Shown: piece by piece, positions 1 through 11,141 of the stretch | Position numbering within the stretch: the stretch's first letter is position 1 | How the letters are laid out: every line of letters begins with the position of its first letter | Assembly (NCBI GenBank): GCA_037176845.1 | Contig: JAYKXP010000036.1 | Coordinates: 372,001-436,000, forward strand | Length of the DNA stretch: 64,000 nt | Reading direction: 5' to 3' | Source of the DNA: Paramarasmius palmivorus | Taxonomy: Eukaryota; Basidiomycota; Agaricomycetes; Agaricales; Marasmiaceae | Program-made: the position numbers and the translations under genes | Notes under the pieces: generated by a model | Databases searched by the model: none | Told to the model about the DNA's origin: nothing | Seen by the model: the letters and a program-made list of their open reading frames with translations, nothing else

Positions 1-262
1 GGTGTCCATCGATGGTTCGTTGAAGAGTTTGTATCGATTCAATTATTTGGTTTGATTTGAATCTCAAAGATTCTAGCTGAGCCAGAGGAAGCGACGTTGG
101 GTCAAACTCGAGCTGCATGGCCATGGCAGTCGAAAATAGACTCAAAGAGCCCACGTGCACATACGCGACATATCACATGACGCTCATGTTTATCGGTGTT
201 TGGTCAGTGACAGTGAACTGCCGCGAACTTTTGAGTCCGTTGCCTTTCCATCCCGTACGACC
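1..262. other. upstream region, no gene seen
   Basis: This is the window edge plus the promoter and 5' leader of the HMG-box gene. Upstream ATGs at 117 and 155 open short frames that lack the mitochondrial-type N-terminus, so I read this stretch as leader. I see no clear TATA box. Confidence 0.5.
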
Positions 263-1345
263 ATGTTCTCCTCTTTCGCTACCCGCCTGGCTGCCAGGTC
301 GAGCTTCAGCTTAATTCGAAGCTCGTCCTCTGCGTTCTCCCAACCACGGATTCTTAGCTCAGTCTCCTTATCTCGATCCTATTTCACGACCCCCCGCGTC
401 TTACTTCCTGCGACTGCATCGACTGCGAAGAAACCTGCTGCGACGAAGAAGACTAGTGCAAAGAAGCCAGCCCAGAAGGCTGTTGCAAAGAAGAAACCCG
501 TAAAGAAGACTGCTGCGAAGAAGAAACCTGCTGCGAAGAAGCGCGTCACGAAGAAGCCAGTCAAGCCCAAATCCAAGTGTGCGTGTCGTTATATTCCTTG
601 TGGCCCGAAATACGCTCTAACGCTTTGAATTATCCAGTTGACAAGAGCGTCCTCACGCCGCCAAAGCGTCCAATGAACTCCTACATGTTATTCACTCGCG
701 AGAAGCTTTCCACGGTCGACCTGAAGAACAAATCCCTGCAAGAGATGGCACAAACCTTGAAGGGCATCTCTGCTCTTTGGAGAGAGCTTCCTGATACTTC
801 GAAACAGGTATAACGTCTCCCAACTTTCCTAGCAACCGGCAGTCATATGACGACATGTCGTAGGTTTACCGAGAGAAACATCAGGAGGCGATGGAGCAAT
901 GGAGGAAGGACTATGAAAAGTGGTATCTGAACCTCCCCGATGGTGCCATGTCCGAGATTAAGAAGAAACGAAAGGCCAAGGGATTGCCTGCTATTTCACG
1001 ACCCAAGGATTACCCCAAGAAGGCTGCAAGCCCCTTCATCTAGTGAGTAACATTCGCAGTTTGGGTGCAGTGGGCGTTGAATGTATCTCGACCTCCTTCA
1101 GCTATACGCTTGACGTTCGCCGGCAAAATCCCAATCTTTCCCTCTTTGAGACTTCCAAGGTAGCGGGAGAACAGTGGAAGAAACTGTCGGATAGTGAAAA
1201 GCAGGTCAGTGATCGAATAACGAGACTCGCACTGTTAGTAATTGTGTCGTTCTTTTTCTCCTTGCAGCCCTACGTCGATGAATCGCGCAGACAGAGTGAA
1301 AAATTCGCTGTTGAACTGGAGCAATACAAGAAGGCGAACGCATAA
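263..1345 (+). CDS. mitochondrial-type protein with two HMG boxes (Abf2/TFAM-like)
   Basis: Five exons fit one frame: 263-578, 638-807, 864-1042, 1102-1204 and 1268-1345, giving 281 residues. The ATG at 263 starts an Arg/Ser-rich, acid-free N-terminus typical of a mitochondrial presequence. Residues about 50-105 form a Lys/Ala/Pro-rich tail like that of histone H1. A first HMG box begins at PPKRPMNSYMLF and a second near PKKAASPFIYYTLDVR, with WKKLSDSEK in its later part. Two tandem HMG boxes behind a presequence is the layout of yeast Abf2 and animal TFAM, which bend and pack mitochondrial DNA; that role is inferred from the family. It converges on the AA8 gene, 225 bases away. A nuclear HMG protein is less likely because of the N-terminus. 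Confidence 0.85.
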
Positions 1346-1570
1346 TTGCGGACTTGTGTTGTTAGGTGTTGACACTCCTTTCCCGTCCCCCTCCTTTACG
1401 ACGTGGTGCCTTCTTGCTGCTTCAGTTTACTATTCAACAATATCTTCGTTATAAATGACCGCTACTTTTACTCAACAGCTTGGTTTATTTGTACATATGA
1501 ATACACTTGGTGTTTTTTCGACCAAAATGAAGCAACCCCCGCTCTACCACGTTCCTGGTTGGTCTAGCCT

Positions 1571-2452
1571 TCAGGCAGTCTCTGCAATCCAGCTCTCGTA
1601 ATCTTTAGCCGATGCGCGGGCCTCAGTAAAGTCGATTCCAAAGAACCCAACTGAAGGGAACGCGTTCAGCTCAGGTCGGCTCAAAGAATGAAACCGACTT
1701 ACAGTCGTCGTGTTTGGGAACTGTACTGGTGGTATCACTGGGGTCGCTTGGTGCCTTTTCGCCCAACGCCCACGCTGGTGCACCTGTGCCGCTCGTGTCG
1801 AGCGATCCACCTTCCCATGCTGCAAGAAAGCAGGTAAGTCTCAGCGCATTCGCGATTATAGAGTACTGACATGTGCAGTCTTCACAGCGGTACACCCACT
1901 TCCAGTGGGTCTCGTTGACAGTAGTCGAAGCGAGATTGGTGAGCGTGGGGCCGGCAAGGGTTCTATTGGTCATTGAATATCGCGGTATAGAATATCCACG
2001 ATCAGGACTTACTGAGGCGACGAATATCCTCTGTGTATTGGTTCAGCATAACCAGAAAACACAACCTCAGGAAATAAACGATACTCACGAAGCAATCCTC
2101 GTCGAACCAACGACACTTTCGCCGTTAGTGTACCCCACAATCAGGAGATTGTTGATCATCGACCCCCCAGGAGACACGCCAACCCATTTTGCTTCGACGG
2201 GCGCGATGATTTCACCGATGAACTCGGTCGTGGTTTCGTCTGGAGGGAAGACGAAGCCATAGGTGACTTTGTGGACTACGTCGGTGACACCGTAGAATGT
2301 GATGCCGTTGTCAGGGTCGGTGTAGGGCGCGGCGGTTTGAGAAAGGGCTGGGAGACCACAGGTTAGTTGTCTTCGACGCCACATACAAGACAAAGGACTT
2401 CACCTGCACTTAGGAAGGGCAGCAAAGCGATGAGTGATTTGCGGATCTGCAT
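1571..2452 (-). CDS. secreted AA8 heme b cytochrome domain protein (cellobiose dehydrogenase cytochrome type)
   Basis: Six exons on the minus strand join to 204 residues: 2404-2452, 2089-2347, 2013-2030 (18 bases), 1871-1962, 1703-1819 and 1571-1650. The protein starts with a hydrophobic signal peptide (MQIRKSLIALLPFLSA). It then follows the N-terminal cytochrome domain of cellobiose dehydrogenase along its length: YTDPDNGITF, VTYGFVFPP, EFIGEIIAP, a Met in PGGSMINNLL, HWKWVYRC, and a His in PKHDDFGFFGID. The Met and His sit where the two axial heme ligands lie in the family. The dehydrogenase domain and a cellulose-binding module are both absent, so it is a stand-alone AA8 cytochrome. Family knowledge suggests extracellular electron transfer, for example to lytic polysaccharide monooxygenases; the partner here is unknown. 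Confidence 0.88.
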
Positions 2453-2903
2453 GACTTGAAAGGTCGTATACTGTGTGCTAGCCTCAGTCCACCAAACAGT
2501 ATTGCTTTTATACGCAGAGCAAAACCATGGTACTTTTCGATAACAAGGGTGTGGACCGAAATAAAACCGCGTGCTTGAGTTGAACTTGCGTGTAATAGGT
2601 GCGAGTTGCGTCAATACATTCGTCAAAACACTTCTATACACCTTCGATGCTTCGAATACCAGTCTGGGTCAAGTTCGGCGAATTTGGAGTTGAGTTACCA
2701 AGTTGATTTTTCGCTTAACGTGGTGGAGTAATTGATATCCGCTACAGTTTTCGTCAATACTTCGAAAATATCTCGTTCGGACTGTGACGCTTGTGGAGAA
2801 GAGCCAATAAGATGACAGCAATTGCAAACTAACATTCTAACAGACACATTATAACTTACAGCCAGTACCACCCGAGAAAGTTACACGATAGATATGAGTC
2901 CGC
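2453..2903. other. intergenic, no gene seen
   Basis: This stretch holds the promoter of the AA8 gene and the 3' flank of the next minus-strand gene. I found no spliced coding frame or repeat in it. Confidence 0.5.
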
Positions 2904-4206
2904 TCAAACCATAGACTTGGCCTCGGCATCACTGTCTTTATCTTTCTCCTTCTCTCTACTGTTACTATCAGTACCACCTGAGCCTTGGCCGGTAGAGTGT
3001 TGCCGAGCGCTCGGAAGCTCCAACACAACATGGTCATCGTCGTCCATGGTGGTTGTCCCGTGGTGACCTGGGCGGAACGCCAGAGACCTAGTCCCTGTTT
3101 CTGTGGTGTTCGGTTGTCTGTGGAAGTCTATCCTGGTGGTTTTAGTCGTGATCGTTCTATCATAATCTTGTCCGCGAGCAACTCGGACAATGATAAGAAG
3201 TTCTGCTATGCCCTGTGATTCGAGTGAGTTACATGCGGAGAAGGTATCCAGAACAAGACGCCCACCTGGATACTTGAATACTCCAACAAGATCAAATTTT
3301 GGACGTTACTCTTGAATCCAAACGCAAAGACGAAAATAACATCAAAGACGAAGTACAGCGCGGCGCTTTCAACTAGCGTTGCTGTAACACTGGTATATGT
3401 CTTTGCATGTTCATCTCCTAGACTTTGGATGATTTGTTTACGAAGACCGAGAAGCCGCGTGGATACAAGGACCGTGAAGAGAAGGTTGAAGGTGCAAGAA
3501 AGGACCAGGAACGCAATCTGAACCTTGATGTTAAAGAACACAGCGGACATCTGGGCATAGTGCATGACTGCGATAGAGAGGCCTATTGAGAAGCAAGATC
3601 AGAAGGGGTTAATTGCACCGCGAAAAAGGTGGCGCTCACCAATAATTCCGAGATAGGCGGTCGACATGAGTCCAATAACCCAAATTTGATAGTTCCAAAT
3701 GACGAAGCAACGGTAGAGCAAAAGCAGGTCCATTATCCATATCATGACAAAGTTACTATTTTCCCTCGTCAATAGACTGAAAAGCAAACCAGCCGTAAAC
3801 TCACCTGTCAATTGCCATGCGGTTCCACCAATAATCGAACTCGTTGATAATCAGATCCTCTGGTGCTCTCTGGCCTACGAAATTGATCCAGATATCCTCG
3901 GTGTATCGAGTATTACATGCGAAACCCATGGTGCCGAGGATGAAGGTGACTGCAATGTAGGCGTAGAGCAGTCGAACCTGCCATTTACTGAGTTTGGTGC
4001 GAGACGACTGAGAACCCCGGCGGACAGCAATCCATGCTTGGATGCTGAGGAGGAAAAATATCCCTGTTCAGTTTTTTTAGCTCTCCCCAATGAACAAACT
4101 CGTTTATACACATACCGTACACAAATGCAGCCAGAATCATGCCATTCAAGCGAGACCTTTGAAGCCACAGGTCTCGGGGAACGTCAGTCGCACCAGCACC
4201 AGCCAT
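2904..4206 (-). CDS. multi-pass membrane protein of an Agaricomycete-expanded family
   Basis: Five exons join in frame to 363 residues: 4116-4206, 3805-4063, 3640-3755, 3266-3582 and 2904-3212. The product has about seven hydrophobic segments, for instance ATG-proximal LNGMILAAFVYG, LLYAYIAVTFILGTMGF, FVMIWIMDLLLLYRCFVIW, IKVQIAFLVLSCTFNLLF and LYFVFDVIFVFAFGF. A conserved loop contains CNTRYTEDIWINF. The C-terminal ~90 residues are polar and charged, ending in a Lys/Asp/Glu-rich tail, probably cytosolic. I recognise this as a large uncharacterised Agaricomycete family but cannot name a function. An in-frame ATG at 4233 would add nine residues; I chose 4206 because the upstream residues look like leader. 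A receptor-like role is only a guess from the segment number. Confidence 0.75.
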
Positions 4207-4645
4207 GGTTGCGGGGAAGAAGATGGGTAACAAAGCTACAATCGAACTGGGCTATATGGTGTTCATGGTTTTCAATAAAGCCTTGAGTAAAAAGCCCATG
4301 AGGCGAGCGCCGAGCATATGGAAAGATCCGGTTCAACTGCCGGACGTCACCACCGTCCAATGAAAGGCGCCGGCCCTTTCTTCTGTTTATCCATGATGCC
4401 TGCAACCTATGCAAGTCCCCAGTTAATGTCTAGTCAATGTCCTTTGGATCCGTCCAAATCTCAGGAATGTCATTGTCAAAGCAAAACGCTGTGCGTGCAA
4501 ACGGATCCAAAAAGCTTCTTGTCCCTGTGATCTTCGTTTCGCCTACGAATGATTGATGCGGATGATTGGGAAGAGAAGATAGCATTGATAGAGGCATGTT
4601 CTGGCTCTGAGCTTTATTCTCACTCTCACTTGACCACGAACGTTC
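4207..4645. other. divergent promoter region
   Basis: It lies between the membrane-protein gene (leftward) and the cupin gene (rightward) and probably carries both promoters. Short open frames on both strands show no family resemblance and no splice support. Confidence 0.5.
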
Positions 4646-5349
4646 ATGTCCGACACTCAAGCACTCATCAAAGAGCTAGGTCTCCAGCAACATCCAGCAG
4701 GAGGTACGGTTTCCAGCATTGTTGCGATAAAGCGGTCTCTGACGGTGGCGCCGCGGTGCAGGTTACTTTTTGGAAACAGATCGTCGTAAAACGGAGATTC
4801 CTACTCCGTTTCGAGATGGAAAGTAGCCTTCCAAGGTTCCAAGAAAGAGGCAGAGAATGATACATGCACAGATGCTGCCCCGAGGGCTCTTGCAACGACC
4901 ATCTACTACCTTCTGACCAAGGAAAGCCCAACTGGTATCATTTTGCGGGAGAAGTCTGTCGTGAGTCGGCGCCCATCATCCATTTCTTCACCTAAAAATA
5001 CTTCTATTGACAGGCGTACCACATGCATCACCAAGGCCGAATGGAATATACTCTCATAACTTCCATTCCAGGCCAACCACCTAAGATTGAAAAGAAAGTC
5101 CTAGGCCCCGAAAACCGCTTGATTGTTGTGGAGCCAGGGGTCTGGAAATTCGCTCGACTTTTACCTGAAGACCTGAAAGACGAAGAAAAAGCTAAGCAAG
5201 GCTGTTTGATGACTATGCTTCTGGTACCTGGCTTTTCATTGGATGATCATGAGTTCTTGACCAAGGAGACGCTGGAAGAGCTATTCAAAGGGGTAGAGGG
5301 CGGCGAAGAGAAGATCAAAGAATTTGAGGCGCATGTTTGGAAGAATTGA
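4646..5349 (+). CDS. cupin-5 (DUF985) family protein
   Basis: Four exons join to 176 residues: 4646-4703, 4762-4822, 4885-4960 and 5014-5349. The family pattern is followed in order: LIKELGLQQHPAGGYFLETDR near the start, ALATTIYYLLTKESPTG, HHQGRMEYTLI, VLGPENRLIVVEPGVWKFARLL, and CLMTMLLVPGFSLDDHEFL. This is the small single-domain RmlC-like cupin group (DUF985), whose biochemical role is not established. The second intron (4823-4884, ending CGAG) was chosen because it alone restores the frame at KALATTIYY. The length is typical for the family. The gene ends 368 bases from the converging acetyltransferase gene. Confidence 0.85.
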
Positions 5350-5716
5350 ATCTACTATCAATGTACTATACTGCTTGTACCTATCAATGTTGGGATCGCG
5401 GAACGAATAACTCCTAAATCTCTCAGCGCCACTGGATGTTCACTTGGCTTCAATTGGATTGTTGAATTGGGGATAAGGGTCCATCTGATTCCACGATTCC
5501 AAGGCAACCTGGTCCTGAATTTGCACATCTATGCCTTTTATTCATGATCTACACGGAAAACGGCATTAACGATTAGCTCCGGTATCAGAGGTTCCTGGTG
5601 ATATTAGTATTGCAAGAGTATTGTACATGCAAGTTTCCGTCCAGTCCAAGTGAGTGCTAGTAGTACTGGCGAAAATGTATTCGTATCCAATGCCTATCCG
5701 CTGCGCCCTTTGAGGA
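5350..5716. other. 3' intergenic space between convergent genes
   Basis: Convergent 3' flanks of the cupin and acetyltransferase genes. Nothing coding is supported here. Confidence 0.5.
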
Positions 5717-6820
5717 TCAGTTTTTGCTCTCCTTGCGCCCGTGTTCCGGGTCAGGATTCCACTATATTCCGATTAGACGCCGACCGCACATACGAATAGT
5801 ACCAATAGCTTACATTGATCATGCAGTATATTCGTATTCCCGTCGCTTTCTCGGAAGAGGAGGTTTTCAACCCATTATCATCAACTTTACCCTTCCCGAG
5901 AATGAACGGCTGGTTTGGTGCAAACTGACACGAAAGGGGTAAGCATGTGCAGACCCAGGATTCTAATCTCTCACCTCATAGCCTAAGTGAAAGTATCTGT
6001 CTCTGGCCCGATCCGATGATGCTTCCAAGGTAATGGGCTTCACCTCTTGACCAGCAGACTTTGCGACCTTGATTGCATGAGCAAAACCTTCTCGTTGCAG
6101 AAGAGACATCAACCCTGGGAGTTGATACACGAGCGTCAAAATACCGAGTAGGAACGTTCAACAGGATTTTACTCACCTCTTCCTTCAAATGCTTTTGATG
6201 TCATGATGGCTTGTAAATGCCAGGAGTCCTTTGGTTTGAGTACCTTTCCCACAAGCTTCGACCGATCTTCGAAGGCTCGCTTCATACCGATCTCCGAATT
6301 CTCAAGGAGGCTGATAGCCCGCTTGAATTTTTAGTTAGTTCGAATAATGAACATCTGCATGCCTCAAGAAGACGTACAAAAAATGCAACAATGCCCCATC
6401 CTTTCAAGAGCTTGAAAACTCCAGCCTTTGCCATTCGACGTATGTTCCATATATTCAATGCTTCGTTTGGCGGGAACCAGACGGCAACGCCACCAAATAC
6501 CTCTTCTCCGGATTCATCTATCTTTGCGGCAACCACAGTCCTCCCGCCGGACATCAGGGCCGATAAGATATGAAGCCTATAGAGGAGTACGACGTTCCTC
6601 CCGTCCGGGGAGTCGATAGAGGTCGGAAACTGCTCGGAAGTTGACCGGATGAGAACATGAAGTGAAGCCTGAGGGGATAGATCCATACCTCTGTCGAACC
6701 GCCCATGTAGCATGTGGCTCGGTCGTCCAAAAAGCCACTTGCCATGACACGCGATGTCTTCTCCACTTCGTTGAACTGGATTTCTCGAGTTGTGAACGCG
6801 TCGTCCCGGAAAGTATTCAT
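5717..6820 (-). CDS. GNAT-family N-acetyltransferase
   Basis: Six exons on the minus strand fit one frame: 6689-6820, 6378-6629, 6177-6321, 5975-6114, 5814-5924 and 5717-5761, giving 274 residues. The middle shows a GNAT core: VVAAKIDESGEEVFGGVAVWFPPNE (beta strands before the cofactor loop), then SWHLQAIMTSKAFEGRGLMSLLQREGF, where RGLMSLL stands at the acetyl-CoA binding motif, and ITLEASSDRARDRYFHLGYE near the end. The C-terminal part (ILGKGKVDDNG ... CMINWNP) is a tail I know from fungal GNAT proteins. Substrate unknown. The first ATG of the N-terminal exon at 6820 was used; the open frame further upstream begins with a non-ATG codon. Confidence 0.82.
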
Positions 6821-7466
6821 GTTTGTTGAACGAGCAAGCACGGTTGCCGGCGGCTCTTATGTATGTGTTGACTCTAAACTTTTGCCCTTAGAGCCTGTAC
6901 GGGTAAACTTCCGTTACCATCTGCGCATCCCTAGGCCTGTAAAGAATTCATTAGATCATTATGATGGGAAAGTGGGTTATACGGTAAGTGAAACGGCCTC
7001 TGAGAAACCTCTCTGCCTAGTATGACTATTTTATAAGCAAGACGCCCTGTTCACTGAAGACCATGAAAGCTGACCGGATTTTATAGAGAATGATGAGATT
7101 CATGAGAACGATTTATGTAACCAAAGGTGTTGAGTGCCTCAAGCGCTGCGCCTGTACAGCAATGATGGACACCGAGTTTCGATGGCCTGAGCCTTGGCTA
7201 CGTCTGAGGACTCAGAGTGATTCTCAAGTGCTTCCGTTCCGATGGACGCTTCAAGCGTCGGATAGTCCGACGCATCAGCCTCGACCGACGACCAGCCCTG
7301 GATGTTCGCCACAGTTCAATCCTGACCAATCCGTAATCGATCACTTCAAGTTTGGACCAAACGAATGGAGCATGTACATGTCATCGTTCCTTGACAATGA
7401 TAATGATCTACTGTAAGTACCTGCGGAAGTCAGCGAAATAACGAGGGATCGATGAACAAGCCTCAC
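6821..7466. other. intergenic, no gene seen
   Basis: Space between two minus-strand genes. It contains a short plus-strand frame (7090-7416) with no recognisable domain or codon pattern, which I do not call. Confidence 0.45.
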
Positions 7467-8611
7467 CTAATAGCACGGAGCATCTTTCAGTTTCTCGGCA
7501 CACTCTTTCAACGTCTCTATTGCCCAAGCCCGTTTTCCACTCTCACTGTCGTCATCGACGCGTTCCAATAGAGTTACCAATGCCAAGAAGACCGTGTACC
7601 ACAGCCTCTTGGTTTTCTGCCTCGCGAACAGAATCAACTCCTCTCCTCCGCACCCAACGTAAGCTTCCTTCAGTGCGCTGCTTGGTGCAGGCGGAAGGAA
7701 GAACGACTCGAGCAAAGGATCTCCCCACAGCGCGTGGGCAAGGTTCGGTAGTATAGCAGCAATACTTGGAGGGTTTGTGTTATCGGATGGGATACTGATG
7801 TAGATATCCTCCTCTGATCCAGTGAACCAGACCAGAGACGGTACTTGAACATCGTCAAAGATGTAGAATGCGATTGCTCGCGAGAGATATCGCCGGAGGT
7901 CCTCGTACGGTAGAGCGGATGACTTTAGTTTCTCGGATGATTCTGCTTGGTGCAGTAACGTCTCGAGAAGTGCGGTAAACGTTTCCTGCCAACTATATGA
8001 TGGATTTGCTGGTTCAAGGGTCAAGGGAAGACCAAACCACTCGTTAAGCACACCAGAGTGCAGCTGCCCAAGCATTTGGCCGAGGCCCATGTCTATCATG
8101 ACATCGTGTTGTGGCGAGAGGAGTTTCTGCTTTCGCGCAGATGAAAGGGACACAAGTGATGACGAGGTTATCCCAGTCACTGGTGTGAGGATATATGGAT
8201 AGGGAATGAAAGCAAGAGAATTGTCGAGTATTGGGTCCTGGAAAGGGATACTGGTGTGTTGTCGAATCAAGGAGATAAGCTTGGTGTAGATCTGCAGCTT
8301 GTTCGGGTGGTAGATAGTCTCGGTAATGTTTGGATCAGGGAGAGCTGCTGGTGCTGCTGATACGGTAAGGAAGGTTGAATGTGTCGCTGGGGTGTCTTTG
8401 GAGGTAGAAAGGTCGACTATGTATGTTCTATTGCTCTTCGTGTAGCTAGCAGCTATATCAGCAAGTCTTCATGAATACAACTTCTTTGACGCACACACCT
8501 GAGAGTGTCTCCAGATAATTCTGATACCGCCACCACAGTCGACTCAGGAGTGTTTGGAAATGCTTTCCCCACGGCTTTCTGGACCTGCTCTGGAGAAATT
8601 TCAATCAACAT
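7467..8611 (-). CDS. aminoglycoside-phosphotransferase-like protein lacking the catalytic loop
   Basis: Two exons (8499-8611 and 7467-8445) join to 363 residues; the acceptor at CTGCTAG avoids an in-frame stop and gives SELSGDTLSYTKSNRTYIVDL. The first half follows the N-lobe and hinge of APH/fructosamine-kinase-like folds: a beta hairpin, IPYPYILTPVTG, and MGLGQMLGQLHSGVLNEWFGLP, the usual ...LGRLLARLH...FGLP helix. The expected HxDxxxxN loop and following DxD are not visible. In their place is an Agaricomycete-type stretch, SLVWFTGSEEDIYISIPSD and LAHALWGDPLLESFFLPP. I read it as a full-length but probably catalytically altered (pseudokinase-like) relative. Function unknown. Confidence 0.7.
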
Positions 8612-8905
8612 GCTGGATGAGAGCGAGTCAGGGTCTCTTGCAGGTGAAGGTAGAAAGAAACGTACTTTGCAACTGAGAACAATCGTTGTGGATATCGATA
8701 GGTCCTGGTGCATCTTATCATTATCTTATCACTCGTAACACACCTTTTGAACGCAGCCGCTAGGCTTTCAACGTTAACGAGGGTATACTCATATGTACAG
8801 CAATACAACAAGATGCTTCGCGATGAATCCCAATACCAATAATGATAAATGTGCATATTCCCGAAAGCCAGCACCGAGAGAAGCACATCATAACCGGGTG
8901 ACACC

Positions 8906-9725
8906 TTAAGCATACGGATCTTTAGGAACATGGAAGATAAATGTGCTATCTCTCGTTTTCTGAGTTTTTGCGACCCGGATTGTGAAGACTGTCGAGAACA
9001 AGACTGGGAATGCGTAGTGTTAATAACCAGGTTCAGGGCCCAAACATGGAGAAGGACATACAAAACAACCATTCGACCCAAACAAATCCTTTCAAGGCTT
9101 GAAGGTCCCGACACCAAGTTCGAACGTCATCGAAGCCTAGTTATCATTAGCAAAGAAAGTACCGATAATTGGAAAGGCCCGAACCGTCAGGGATAGATCC
9201 ACAGGATACGCCAGTCCATCTCGATGTTGAGAAGGCGTTGAAGACTAGTGTAGATATATCAATACCAATGTTTCGGAGAGATGGATGCATAGGAGACATA
9301 CTGAGCCAAAGCACTGTCATGATAGCTAGTATTCCGATTTCGAACTTGTTGTAGGAGCGCGACAAAGCAAAGTCCATGGCAAGCCTAAGGTGAATGCCGT
9401 GAGCTACGCCCTTTTTCACAACCATGACCAAACTTGCATTATTGCGAGCAATACCAAGCTGACGATGGATAAGGCGAGAGGGAATAGGTCGGCAGCGACT
9501 ATGTTTCGGCTGTTAGCTTTTGCAAAGAACCCTCGAGCACGAATGCACTGACAAAAGAATTCCTGGAACTGATTCACCCGGGCAGCCAATGCCAGCACTA
9601 TAATAGTGACGACCACCAGGCCACCTATAGATTTACCTCAGTGAGTGAATTGAACACTCTTGAAATTAGACTAGGGGCGTACCATGGAGAGCAACCTTCT
9701 TCCTGCCTACCGCCGAAAGAGCCAT
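8906..9725 (-). CDS. small four-helix membrane protein, MARVEL-like
   Basis: Six or seven short exons on the minus strand read into a protein of about 165 residues. The start is MALSAVGRKKVALHG at 9725, with exon 1 at 9683-9725. Four hydrophobic segments follow: LVVVTIIVLALAAR, FFAADLFPLALSIVSLVLLAIM, FEIGILAIMTVLWLIFNAF and VWVEWLFFLFSTVF. The loop before the last helix is Cys-containing (GVSCGSIPDG...WCRDLQALKG), and the C-terminus is short and charged, ending at 8906. This topology, and the AADLFPLALS segment, fit fungal MARVEL-domain proteins, which sit in plasma-membrane or vesicle membranes. The donor near ATGCAAGTTTGG is ambiguous by two residues. Confidence 0.65.
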
Positions 9726-10125
9726 TGAAGAATCAAAGTCAAAGAATGGAATAGAAAAAGAATGTTAAAACTGTCTGGTGAGGACGAAGGAGCAGGGAAG
9801 AAAGAGAGATATTTTGAGACATCTGAATTGGATTCAGAGCGGTGACAGGTATCGCGACCCTTGGCAACGAACATCTTGTCCACCGACCGCCATCACTCCC
9901 AGCGACATCGCCTATTTTCACAAGACCAAAATATCTTTTAGGTGGAATTATTTGCCTCGAGGTAATCTTCTGGGACTGGCGTTCGACTGGTGCTCGATCG
10001 GCTGGGGCTAGGTTATCTGAGAAGTTGCCCAATGAATCGCAGTCCATACTGAATTCTTCATTGTAGTAAAATGTAGTCTCCCAAGGCAGCAAAGAAAGTT
10101 TCGATCGACCAGGTATAAAAGCTCA
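9726..10125. other. divergent promoter region
   Basis: It separates the leftward MARVEL-like gene from the rightward disordered-protein gene. A TATAAAA lies at 10114-10120. No coding frame is supported. Confidence 0.5.
10114..10120 (+). promoter_or_regulatory. TATA box of the disordered basic protein gene
   Basis: TATAAAA lies only six bases before the first ATG (10126). With a transcription start about 30 bases downstream, translation may begin at the in-frame ATG at 10159 instead. Confidence 0.45.
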
Positions 10126-11141
10126 ATGGGTTTTGGCACGATCGAACAAGTATCCTTCATGCCACCATCTGGGTCACCCCGCTCACCAATGTCAGTTCGG
10201 CATAACCACCAGAAACATATGCCTATGCAGCCTCTCAAGCCTCTTTATCTGGTAGAACGTTATTTTGGTCACACCGACTCCACAACCAAGGCCGACGATT
10301 TGACCTCAACTAACAAGGAGAACAAACCAACCCCGAAGATTCCCCATCGCGTTCGCATATCAGATTCCAAGCGTTCTGGTTCGAAACCTGTTCTCGCTCA
10401 ATCCACCAAGCAGCAAAGAGCCATCGCCACTTCCTCTCCCAAAGCCTTACCTCGCCGTGTACCGTCCAAGCCACATGTTCCCTCTACCGCTAATTCAAAC
10501 GTCAAATCTAGCACTCGCCGTCTCTCTTCTTCTGCATCATCACCCAAGAGCGATTCGAATTCTTCGAAATGTCGCGATCCTGATAGCTTTTCCTCAAACC
10601 AAGCCATGCCCTCCATCGAACTCAAGTCCATCAGAAGTCTTCGCAATACTCAGCTCAGACGCAGTGTTCCTGTAGCTCGCCGAGAGCGAGTCCGCACTGT
10701 CACAGCCGCCACAGCAGAGGTGACGAATGGAAACAAGCTTGAACCCCGAATTCACGCCGAGGTACACGCGCCTTGACTGCATGGTATTTCTCGTCTGATC
10801 GTTCATTGCAGGAGCCAGACGGCGAGAAGCAAGACCCAGAAGTGTCATCAGTCACCCAGCAAGTACCTAGTGCGGAGAATCCCTCACCAGCGACAGAGCC
10901 TGAGAATACCCCTTGTCCTTCGTCGTCATACTTTGAGACCATCAATACCAGGTTCGGTCCGTGTAGGGTTAGGCGGACCGCGGCACCAGTAACAGAGGGC
11001 GTTAACTCGAGGATACAGTTAGAGTTGAAGGCCTTGAGGTCACAGAAATTGGTGCAGTGTGGTGGACGGCGAGAGACACCTGGGGAGAAACAGCTTAGTT
11101 TGTTGAGCTTGGGGATTCTGGGAAAGCATTCTAAACTGTAG
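10126..11141 (+). CDS. hypothetical basic, low-complexity protein
   Basis: Two exons (10126-10761 and 10812-11141) join to 321 residues. I do not recognise a family. The protein is rich in Ser, Lys, Arg, Pro and Thr and is probably largely disordered. Basic clusters such as RRVPSKPH, STRRLSSSASSPKSDSNSS, LRRSVPVARRERVR and the start KENKPTPKIPHRVRISDSKR suggest a nuclear or chromatin-associated protein, which is inference. KENKP resembles a KEN degradation box, again only suggestive. The last 35 residues may form a helix (INSRIQLELKALRSQKLVQ). Start: the TATA box at 10114 favours the ATG at 10159 over that at 10126; both are in frame. Confidence 0.65.

Noticed and set aside
379..576. Minus-strand frame rich in Phe and Ala
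   Set aside because: It is the antisense shadow of the Lys/Ala-rich tract of the HMG-box gene.
4823..4884. Frameshift or pseudogene in the cupin gene
   Set aside because: A 62-base intron with GT and AG ends restores the frame exactly at a conserved ALATTIYY segment.
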